In this document: positions 8,497 through 18,300 of the stretch, piece after piece | How the letters are laid out: every line of letters starts with the position of its first letter | Numbering within the stretch: position 1 is the stretch's first letter | Origin: an uncultured Caulobacterales bacterium | GTDB taxonomy: Bacteria > Pseudomonadota > Alphaproteobacteria > Caulobacterales > Maricaulaceae | Assembly (NCBI GenBank): GCA_938009235.1 | Contig: CALLIK010000008.1 | Location: 1 to 64,000, forward strand | Length of the DNA stretch: 64,000 nt | Direction of reading: 5' to 3' | Notes under the pieces: generated by a model | What the model was told of the DNA's origin: nothing | The model's input: only the letters and a program-made list of their open reading frames with translations | The model's database searches: none | Program-made: the position numbers and the translations under genes

Positions 8497-11352
8497 TCAC
8501 TTTTCCGGTAAAATGTGAATTTCAACGGATTTATTATTGGCAAATATTTGTTTCGCGACAGCTTTCAAATCATCAAGTGTCATATTTTGATACGCAGCTT
8601 CACGAGATCGGAAACGTGCGACCCCTGTCGGGTCGGATTGAGCTTCACTCAAAACTCCCATCCAAAGGCCATTATTTTCAACACTGGTTTCAAGGTTTTC
8701 TAAGACAGGTTTAATCGCGCGATCAAAGACGTCTGGATCTATGTCGCCGGAGCGAAGCTCTTCTGCCACTTCACGAATTTTTTCAGCCATAAGATTAATA
8801 CGGTCTGGACTAACCTCAATTTGTGCCCCGATAAAACCGTAACCAGGGTATAGTCTAGAACTCACTTGGGAGACCCCAGGAGAATAAGTAGCGCCCTCCT
8901 CCTCGCGTAAAACGGCAGTTAAACGGAGATCAAGTAAGCTCGACACCATTTGAACCCTTCGAGACCGCAAAACATCTGATCCATCAGGCGCAGGCCAATA
9001 AATATATAGGCGCGCCGTCTCAGCATCGCCTGCGTGTGAGAGTTTCATTGGACGCCTTGTGGGCGCTGGAAATTCAATATCAGTCAAGGATGCATCTGGT
9101 ACATAGCTTTCAGCTGGGCGCGTTGGAAGCGAACCAAAGGTTTGGCCCACCACTTCAATCAATGTGTCCTCATCAAAATCACCCACAACCGTAATTTCAA
9201 TCGCGCCGTTTTGAACATTCTCATCCATCCATTTCTTGATGAGATCAAAATCCACATCCAGAAGTTCAGCCTCGTTTGGAATGCCCCAACGCGTATCCCC
9301 AGATCTAAGAATTCGGCTTACATCGCGGCTTGCGACACCTCCGGGCGTGCTGTCCAATGTCGGATACCAAGATCGGATATATTTGTCGTATTGCGCCTGC
9401 GCCTGAGGACGGTACCCAGGATCGGTCGCGTAAGCAGTCATTAATTGAAGCTGAAGCGTCAAATCCTCCGGCGTTGTCGATCCGGACAACGCCACTGTTG
9501 TGCCGCCAAGACTTCGACGAACGCCAACAGTTCTACCTGCCATAAGAGTCCGAATATCATCTACGGAATGCTGCCCAAGCCCAGAGAGCACAAGCATATT
9601 GGATGCATAGGTCTCAAATCCTGGCGCTTGTTTTGTGGGCGCGCTGAGGGTTCCCGCCCCAATACGCGCAGAAATACGGATGACATTATCTTCGAAGTCT
9701 GTTTTCTTAAAATTCAGCCGAACATTATTCTCGAATGTGATTAAAGTTGCATCAAGGTCTTCTATCCGAGCCCGTTTCACGACCTTTCCAGAGGTGCCTA
9801 GTTCGTCATAGGCAAAAACCAGTTTTTCATCCTCTTCGTGCGGCGTGACAGCTACAGCTTTAGAGGCCTCTAAAGCTGCCATAAGTTTCGTTTCGCCGTC
9901 TTCCAAAACAGTCGAGGATTGCATGTAAAGCTGCGGCGCGGCGTCGAGCCCTGCCCAGCCTTCACGGAAGGTTTCCGTTACCGCATCTAAGGTTATGTCC
10001 GGTTTGTTGGCCAGAAAGCGCTCTAGAGCGCTTTCTGGGGTCGTCACAACTGACTCACCACCAAATGCACTCATGATTTGACGCGCCAAACGTGGTGTAC
10101 GGCGCGTTGGAGAGGTTTGGACCGAAACTTGGTAGGCGTTTTCATCATTGGCTAGCTGTTCGTCGAGTTCGGCCTGCGTAAACCCAAATTCTAAAGCCTG
10201 ACGAAGCGCTTGCTCCCCCTGAGCCAGTGCAGCTTCCCAATTATCGGGTTCAGCATTAACACTTAGGGACGACACTTCCGCGACGTCAAAGAAATCACTT
10301 CGTCCAACACCCGCAGAAATAAAGGCAGCATTTTCCTGCCTCGCCAATTTCCCAAGCCGCCGATTTAACATGCGGTTGCCATAGCTTTCGATTTGACCTT
10401 CTTTACGCGTTTTTGCTGTGTCCCGCGTGTCTTCGATGGCGTCCAAAACCGATAGACTGACTGAGGTTTGAATTTCAGGATCAGAATACACTCGCGCCCT
10501 CGGAGTCGTAATTGCGACTGACTTAAGCTCAACATTCACGCCAGCTTCACTCCCAATTGGCGCAGTCCAGTCTCCAAAAAATTCTTCAATTTTTTCAATG
10601 GCATAAGCGGGTTCCAAATCACCCACCAAAGTGATGAAGGCCTTCTCTGGGCGATAATAACGATTATAAAACGCTCTAAATTGCTCTGGTTGAATTGTTT
10701 GAATTGTGCCTTCTGTCCCAATCGGCAAACGTGAAGGCAAAACAGTATGTCCTGCGTAAAAGTCTAGCTGATCAAGAAACGCTCGAAACGCTGGGTTAGA
10801 GCGCGCACGTCTTTCTGCTTGAATGACGCCGCGTTCTTTTTCGATAGCCTCTGGCGCTAGCAGCAAGCGCTCGGCCGTCTCGCGCATGATACCCAAGGTC
10901 TCGTCCAACATCTCTTCTGTCACATCAGGCAGCTCGAGTTGATACGTCGTCTCGTTAAAACTGGTAGATGCATTGGTATCGGCCCCAAAAGCCAACCCAA
11001 AACGCTCCAAACGTTTCGTCATTTCACCTTCAGGGATATTCTCAGACCCGTTGAAGGCCATATGTTCTAGAAAATGGGCTAATCCGCGTGTCTCATCTGA
11101 TTCGTTTAACGAGCCTGTGTCGATACGCATCAATAATGACGCCGTTTTTGTGGGCGTCGCATTTTGCCGTACAGCATAGCGCAGACCATTCGGAAGCTCG
11201 CCATAGATGATTGCAGAATCTACAGGTAAGTCAGATGACATATGAGCAAAAGCCACATCCGAGCCATGATTACCCGCCTGAGTAGACACTTTGCACCCAC
11301 CGATAAAAAGTAGAGCGACTACAGAGGCTTGCAGTAATAAAGATGTGCGCAT
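8497..11352 (-). CDS. M16-family zinc protease, exported lipoprotein
   Basis: A 951-residue metalloprotease with two M16 repeats. The signal peptide ends in a lipobox (IGGC, Cys 20). The first repeat holds the inverted zinc motif HFLEH (residues 93-97), with the downstream acidic residues in EKERGVIQAE (E173, E180) that complete the site. The second half (about 500-940) resembles the inactive M16 repeat, closing the chamber. Length and layout fit PqqL-like periplasmic M16B proteases, which degrade peptides taken up or released in the envelope. A 180-base gap separates it from the divergent HAD phosphatase gene. Confidence 0.92.
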   Translation of the reverse strand: MRTSLLLQASVVALLFIGGCKVSTQAGNHGSDVAFAHMSSDLPVDSAIIYGELPNGLRYAVRQNATPTKTASLLMRIDTGSLNESDETRGLAHFLEHMAFNGSENIPEGEMTKRLERFGLAFGADTNASTSFNETTYQLELPDVTEEMLDETLGIMRETAERLLLAPEAIEKERGVIQAERRARSNPAFRAFLDQLDFYAGHTVLPSRLPIGTEGTIQTIQPEQFRAFYNRYYRPEKAFITLVGDLEPAYAIEKIEEFFGDWTAPIGSEAGVNVELKSVAITTPRARVYSDPEIQTSVSLSVLDAIEDTRDTAKTRKEGQIESYGNRMLNRRLGKLARQENAAFISAGVGRSDFFDVAEVSSLSVNAEPDNWEAALAQGEQALRQALEFGFTQAELDEQLANDENAYQVSVQTSPTRRTPRLARQIMSAFGGESVVTTPESALERFLANKPDITLDAVTETFREGWAGLDAAPQLYMQSSTVLEDGETKLMAALEASKAVAVTPHEEDEKLVFAYDELGTSGKVVKRARIEDLDATLITFENNVRLNFKKTDFEDNVIRISARIGAGTLSAPTKQAPGFETYASNMLVLSGLGQHSVDDIRTLMAGRTVGVRRSLGGTTVALSGSTTPEDLTLQLQLMTAYATDPGYRPQAQAQYDKYIRSWYPTLDSTPGGVASRDVSRILRSGDTRWGIPNEAELLDVDFDLIKKWMDENVQNGAIEITVVGDFDEDTLIEVVGQTFGSLPTRPAESYVPDASLTDIEFPAPTRRPMKLSHAGDAETARLYIYWPAPDGSDVLRSRRVQMVSSLLDLRLTAVLREEEGATYSPGVSQVSSRLYPGYGFIGAQIEVSPDRINLMAEKIREVAEELRSGDIDPDVFDRAIKPVLENLETSVENNGLWMGVLSEAQSDPTGVARFRSREAAYQNMTLDDLKAVAKQIFANNKSVEIHILPEK

Positions 11353-11532
11353 GAGAGACCCAAAATAAGTATGAAAGCAGAATCAACGCCTTACTTTCTG
11401 AATGGACGCGTAATACAGAGCAAGAGCCTATACGCAGCTAACTTTCCCACGAAATTAGACAAATTATCATTTTGGCAAGCACGCTTTAACTGAACACTTG
11501 CAACATGGCCCGCGCGACTTAAGAGGCTCTCA

Positions 11533-12201
11533 ATGTCTGGAACGCACCCTACTTTTGAAAAACCAACGCATGAGACCGCAATATATGTGTTCGATTTCGA
11601 TGGCACAATCACGACTAGAGACACATTTGCGCTTTTTTTAAGGTATTATGCGGGTACACCACGCTGGGCCTTCAACATTTTGCGCCTACTTCCGACCTTT
11701 GCAGCCTATAAATTAGACCATATTGACCGTCACGACGTCAAAAAAGCCGTCATACAGCGCTTCTTTGCAGGTGAAAGCGCTGAAAAGCTCGAGTCCTCTG
11801 CGAGAGACTACGCACGCGACGTTATTCCGGGCCTGATACGCCCTGCGGCCTTGGAACATATCAAGGCGAAATTGAACGATAAAAATTGTGGCCCTGAGTC
11901 ATTATATATATGCAGCGCATCAATCGGCCCTTATTTACGTTATTGGGCAAGTTCATGCGGCATTCAGGAAGATCACGTCATGGCAACGGAATTAACGGTT
12001 AATGAACTAAGAATCACGGGTACATTGGCTGGTTATAATGTTTGGGGTAAAAATAAGGTCCGCCGTATTTTAGACCAATTTGCGCCCCATTCAGTTAAAA
12101 TATTAGAGGCTTATGGAGATACACGAGGAGATAGGGAGATGTTACACGCCGCTAAGGCGTCTTTCTTCCAACCTTTTCGCGTCACACCAATTAGTCGTTG
12201 A
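11533..12201 (+). CDS. HAD-IB family phosphatase
   Basis: A 222-residue cytoplasmic HAD hydrolase. Motif I is FDFDGTITTRD (nucleophile Asp and general acid Asp), motif II is the Ser in CSAS, motif III the Lys in KNKVRR and motif IV GDTRGDREML. This is the IB group related to phosphoserine phosphatase; CicA of Caulobacter belongs here, but the substrate is unknown. AAGAGG lies 8 bases before the ATG. It precedes the giant repeat gene by 125 bases, and a CtrA-type box between them argues for separate control. Confidence 0.88.
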   Translation: MSGTHPTFEKPTHETAIYVFDFDGTITTRDTFALFLRYYAGTPRWAFNILRLLPTFAAYKLDHIDRHDVKKAVIQRFFAGESAEKLESSARDYARDVIPGLIRPAALEHIKAKLNDKNCGPESLYICSASIGPYLRYWASSCGIQEDHVMATELTVNELRITGTLAGYNVWGKNKVRRILDQFAPHSVKILEAYGDTRGDREMLHAAKASFFQPFRVTPISR

Positions 12202-12218
12202 AATACCTTCCTTAGAGT

Positions 12219-12234
12219 TTAAGAGGAAGTTAAC
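12219..12234. promoter_or_regulatory. Perfect CtrA-type box in front of the giant repeat gene
   Basis: TTAA (12219-12222), GAGGAAG, TTAAC (12230-12234) equals the full Caulobacter CtrA consensus TTAA-N7-TTAAC. It lies 92 bases upstream of the chosen ATG (12327), in an intergenic region of 125 bases, where a response-regulator operator would be expected. Confidence 0.6.
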
Positions 12235-12326
12235 GCCCTAGGTTCGTTTACGCGAATGATTTGGGCTATTTAAGGTATTCGCATGTCGCGGGTAACGAAA
12301 CTGGAGACTTTGGGGGTTTTCGTAAT

Positions 12327-15300
12327 ATGAAACGCACTCTTTTACTGGCCGCATCGGCCGCGGTACTAGCCGCACCAACATTTGCTCAGGAGCTGCCGCC
12401 TGGCGATCCGCTCCCAGGTGAATGTTTCGCCCGGGTTATCGTACCTGCGCAATATCAAACATCGACTGAGCAGGTTGTCCTGCGTCAAGCTGGCGAAGAG
12501 ATCAAAAAGATCCCTGCGACACTTGAGTCAGTTACTGAACGTATCCTCGTTCAAGAAGAGGGCTATGAGCTCTTCGTTGCTGGCGGTGGTTCAGTTGTTC
12601 CCGGCCGTGGTCGCGTAACAGTTACTATCAACGGTACACCTTATACTATCGACTCATCTAGAACGGTTTCGAATGCTGCGGGCGCGCGCATCGGCACTGT
12701 TGATGCGTCAGGTAACATTGTTGCTTCGAATGGCAGCGTACTTGCTGCCAATGCAGTCAACCCCCTCACACTGATCGGCACGGGTTCTTCACGTTCACGT
12801 CTCGTAATCGGCGGCACGACATATTCAGTCTCAGCCGACGGAACAGTCTACAACGCATCAGGTTCCAATGTTGGTTCAATTGATCGTTCAGGCAACATCG
12901 TTGGCACTGGCGGAAACATCGTTTCTCGCTCTGCAGTCAACGCATACAGCGGCGGCAGCACATCAGGTCAGCCAACATTCCGTTCAGTAACTGAAACAGT
13001 TGTTGTTCAAGAAGCGTCTACAGAAATGGTCGCAATCGCGCCTGTTTATGGAACAGCTACTGAGACTGTGGTTGTTCAAGCTGAATCAGTTGAGTACGTC
13101 ACAATTCCAGCTGTTTATGAGAGCTACACTGAGACAGTTGTTGTTCAGGAAGCAAGCACAGAGCTTGTTACTGTCCCAGCTGTTTTCAAATCAGTTCAAG
13201 AAACAATGGTTTCTCAGGAAGCTTCAACACAGCTTGTTACGATCCCGGCAACATACGGCACAGTCAATGAGACTGTTGTTGTTCAGCCAGCAAGCGTTGA
13301 GTACACAGTTGTTCCAGCACAGTTCGAAACTGTAACTGAGCAAGTTGTTTCTCAAGAAGCTGCGACACAACTCGTCACTATCCCAGCAACATATGAAACT
13401 GTCACAGAGACAGTTGTTGTTCAGGAAGCCTCTACGCAGTTGGTTACAACACCGCCTGTATTTGAAACGGTACAAGAAACTGTCGTTTCTCAAGAAGCGT
13501 CAACTGACCTTATTACTATCCCTGCCACATTCGAAACTGTCTCAGAAACTGTCGTCGTGCAGCCTGCTAGCGTTGAGTATGTGACTGTCCCAGCTGTCTT
13601 CGGAACTGTTTCCGAAACTGTTGTTGTTCAAGAAGCGTCTACTGAGCTCGTAACAATCCCAGCAACATTCGAAACTGTCTCTGAAACAGTCGTCGTTCAG
13701 GAAGCAAGCACAGAGCTTGTCACTGTTCCTGCTGTCTTCGGAACTGTAACTGAAAGCGTTCAAGTCCAAGCGGCCAGCACGCAGCTTGTTACTATCCCAG
13801 CTGTCTTCGGAACTGTGACTGAAACAGTCGTCGTTCAGCCTGCTGGCGTTGAATATGCAGTACTTCCAGCTGAGTACGAAAACTACACAGAAACAATGGT
13901 TGTTCAGGAAGCAAGCACAGAGCTTGTCACGATCCCTGCATCATACGGTACAGTGTCAGAAACTGTTGTCGTTCAGCCTGCAACTGTTGAATATAACGTC
14001 ATCCCACCTGTTTATGACACAGTGTCAGAAACAATCGTGGTTCAAGAAGCGTCTAACGAGCTTGTCTCGATTCCAGCGACGTTCGAAACTGTTTCAGAAA
14101 CTGTCGTCGTACAGCCTGCAACAGTTGAATATGTAACTGTTCCTGCTGTCTATGAGACAGTCTCAGAAACTGTTGTTGTTCAAGAAGCGTCTACGCAGCT
14201 TGTTACGATCCCAGCTGTCTTCGGAACTGTTTCCGAAACTGTTGTCGTCCAAGCCGCCGGCGTTGACTATGTCTCTGTTCCTGCGGAATACGAAACATAC
14301 AACGAAACGATCGTTGTTCAGGAAGCGTCTAGCGAGCTAGTCACTATCCCAGCGACATTCGAAACTGTTTCAGAAACTGTCGTCGTACAGCCTGCAACAT
14401 CTGAGTATGTCTCTGTTCCAGCTGTATACGAAACAGTATCAGAAACTGTTGTTGTTCAGGACGCGTCTACTGAGTTGCTAACGATCCCAGCAACGTTCGA
14501 AACTGTCTCTGAAACTGTCGTCGTTCAACCATCTGGTGTTGAGTATGTTACTGTCCCAGCTGTCTTCGGAACTGTTTCCGAAACTGTTGTTGTTCAAGAA
14601 GCGTCTACTGAGCTCGTAACAATCCCAGCAACATTCGAAACTGTCTCTGAAACAGTTGTTGTTCAGCCAGCTTCTGTTGAATACGTCTCTGTCCCAGCTG
14701 TATACGAAACAGTCCAAGAGCCAATCGTTGTTCAGGAAGCGTCGACTAACCTCGTCTCAATCCCTGCAACTTACGAAACTGTCTCTGAAACAGTCGTCGT
14801 TCAGCCAGCAACGGTTGAGTACGCAGCAGTTCCTGCCAAGTACGAAACGTTCACTGAAACTGTTGTTGTTCAAGAAGCGTCTACAGAGCTTGTCTCTGTT
14901 CCTGCTGTCTACGGCACAGTGACTGAAACAATCGTCGTTCAGCCTGCAAGCACTGAGTATGTCTCAGTCCCTGCTGTCTTCGGAACGGTCTCTGAAACTG
15001 TTGTTGTTCAAGAAGCGTCAACTGACCTCATCACAATTCCTGCGACATTCGAAACTGTCTCTGAAACTGTTGTTGTTCAGCCAGCTTCTGTTGAATACGT
15101 CTCTGTCCCAGCTGTTTATGGAACAGTCTCTGAAACTGTTGTTGTTCAAGAAGCCTCTTCTGAATTGGTTTCAATCCCAGCGACATTCGAAACTGTCTCT
15201 GAAACAATCGTTGTTCAGGCCGCTGGCACTGAGTACGTATCTGTTCCAGCTGTTTTCGAAACAGTCTCTGAAACAGTTGTTGTTCAAGAAGCGTCTTCGC

Positions 15301-18300
15301 AACTCGTAACAATCCCACCTGTCTTTGAGACAGTCACTGAGACTGTTGTTGTTCAAGCTGCCTCTACAACATACGAAACTGTACCCGCTGTATTTGGAAC
15401 TGTGTCCGAGACTGTTGTTGTTCAAGAAGCATCAACTGACCTCATCACTATCCCAGCGACATTTGAAACTGTCTCAGAAACTGTCGTTGTTACGCCAGCG
15501 TCTGTTACTTACGTTTCGATCCCTGCTGTATACGAAACAGTATCTGAAGCCGTTGTCGTTCAAGAAGCCTCTTCGGAGCTTGTTGTGTCTCCTGCGACCT
15601 TCAAAACTGTAACTGAAACAGTTGTTGTTCAGGAAGCCTCTACAGAGCTTGTCTCTATCCCGGCGACTTACGAAACAGTCTCTGAAACTGTTGTTGTTCA
15701 AGAAGCGACGACTGAGCTTGTCTCTGTCCCGGCTGTCTTCGGTACAGTCTCAGAAACAGTCGTTGTTCAGCCTGAAACTGTTGAGTACGTAGCTGTCCCA
15801 GCGCAGTACGAAACATACACTGAAACAGTTGTTGTTCAGGAAGCGTCTACAGAGCTTGTCTCTATCCCGGCGACTTACGGAACTGTCTCTGAAACAGTCG
15901 TTGTTCAGGAAGCATCTTCAGAACTCGTCGTAATCCCAGCTACATATGAGACAGTGTCTCAGACTGTTGTTGTCAAGGAAGCGACAACTGATCTCGTTGC
16001 AATCCCTGCGACATACAAAAGCGTTACTGAAACAGTTGTCGTTCAGCCAGCCAGTGTCACTTATGAGACTGTTCCTGCTGTCTACGAAACATTCACAGAA
16101 ACTCTTGTTGTTCAGGAAGCCTCTAGCGAGCTTGTTGTCTCTCCAGCGACGTATAAAAACGTAACTGAAACAATTGTTACTCAGGAAGCCTCTACAGAGC
16201 TTGTCTCTATCCCGGCTGAGTACGAAACAGTTTCTGAAACTGTCGTCGTTCAACCTGAAACAGTTGAGTATGTCTCTGTTCCTGCTAAATTCCGCACGGA
16301 AAACCAGACTTACATCCAACAGGAAGCTGCTAACCAGCTAACGATCGTGCCTGCGACATACGAAACTGTCACAGAAACAATCGTCACACAGGAAGCATCC
16401 ACACGTATCGAAGTCGTTCCGGCCACATACAAATCCGTCACAGAGACGATTGTTGTTACGCCAACACGTACTGAAATCGACGTGATCCCGGCGAAATATG
16501 AAACACGCTCTGAGCGCGTTTTGATCGAGCCAGCACGTGAAGAGTGGAAGCCAGGTACACAGGCAATCAACTCGAGTGCATTCTCAAGTGGTCGCGCTGT
16601 CAACACAGCCACACGCGGACAGTTCACTGTCTTCAATGGCGTATCGAACCAAGTCGTAGAATCGACTGAAACAATCGTTAATCAGACTGGTGAAATTCTT
16701 TGCCGCGTCCTGATCCCAGCGAAATACAAAACAATCACTAAACAGGTTGTTGTTTCACCGGCTCGTACTGTTGAACGTACTATCCCTGCCGTAACTCGCT
16801 CCATCAGCAAGCGCGTCACAGACCGTGAATCTTCGACACGCGAAGTCGCTGTCCCAGCTGTCACGACAACACTGTCACGCCGTATTGTGAAAACACCAGC
16901 TCGCGTTGTTGACGCTTCTGGCGCTTCATTCGCTGGCGGAACACGTGTTAATGGCTTCGTAGATGCAAACCGCGATGGTCGTGATGACCGTGACGGATTG
17001 TCTAAGTCTGCTGCACAGAGTGCGGATAACTCAGCTGGCGGTTCCCGCCTTGTTGGTGGATCCCGTGGATCAAACACTTCTGGCGGACAATTCAGCCAGA
17101 AAACGGGTTCAATCTCGACACGTGTAGTTGCTGAAGCAGCTAAGGTTGTTGAACGCCGCGTCCCTGCTGTCACTAAGACACTCAGCCGACGTGTTGTTAA
17201 GACACCAGCCCGCACAATCGAGCGGACTATCCCGGCGAAAACATCGACTGTTACACGTCGTGTTGTTGACCGTGCAGCCACTACGTCTGAGCGTGCAATC
17301 CCAGCTGTTACGAAGACGGAAACACGTCGTCGCATCAAGACACCGGCACGTACGGTTGAGCGGGCTATCCCTGCTGTAACTAAGACTGTGTCACGTCGCG
17401 TCGTCGATCGCCCTGCTTCAACTACTCAGCGTTCTATCCCAGCCGTGACTAAGGTTGAGACACGCCGCGTCGTTAAGACACCAGCGCGTACATCTGAGCG
17501 GGCTATCCCGGCGAAGACATCGACAGTTACTCGTCGTGTCGTCAAAACACCGGCTTCAACGCAAGAACGTCGCATCCCGGCTGTCACGAAGACTGAAACA
17601 CGTCGTCGTATCAAGACACCGGCTGCAACAGTCGAGCGCCGCGTCCCAGCGGTAACGAAGCAGGTCACACGTCGTGTTGTTAAGACACCAGCCTCCACGG
17701 TTCAGCGCAATGTCCCTGCGGTCACTAAGACCCGCACACGTCGCGTCGTGAAGAATGCTGCGTCTACGCAAGAGCGTTCAATCCCAGCGGTAACACAAAC
17801 TGTTACTCGCCGCGTTGTTGATCGTCCTGCGACAACTTCGGAACGTACAATCCCTGCTGTCACTAAGTTGGAAACTCGCCGCGTCGTTAAGACACCGGCT
17901 TCAACGCAAGAACGTTCAGTTCCTGCTGTGACGAAGACTGTATCCCGCCGCGTCGTTAAGACACCGGCACGGGTTACTGAGCGTACAATCCCAGCTGTAA
18001 CTAAGACAGAAACTCGCCGCGTCGTTAAGACACCGGCTCGTACTGTTGAACGTGGCATCCCGGCTGTAACCAAACAGGTCACACGTCGTGTTGTTAAGAC
18101 ACCAGCTCGTACAACAGAGCGCAGCATCCCTGCTGTGACTAAGGTTGAAACTCGCCGCGTCGTTAAGACACCGGCGCGGACTGTCGAACGGGCTATCCCG
18201 GCCGTCACGAAGCAGGTTTCCCGTCGCGTCGTTAAGACACCGGCACGGACATCTGAGCGTGCAATCCCAGCAGTCACTAAGTTAGAAACACGCCGCGTCG

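Noticed and set aside
12261..12326. Upstream start for the giant gene
   Set aside because: The added 22 residues would precede an otherwise standard signal peptide; ATG 12327 has a G-rich SD.
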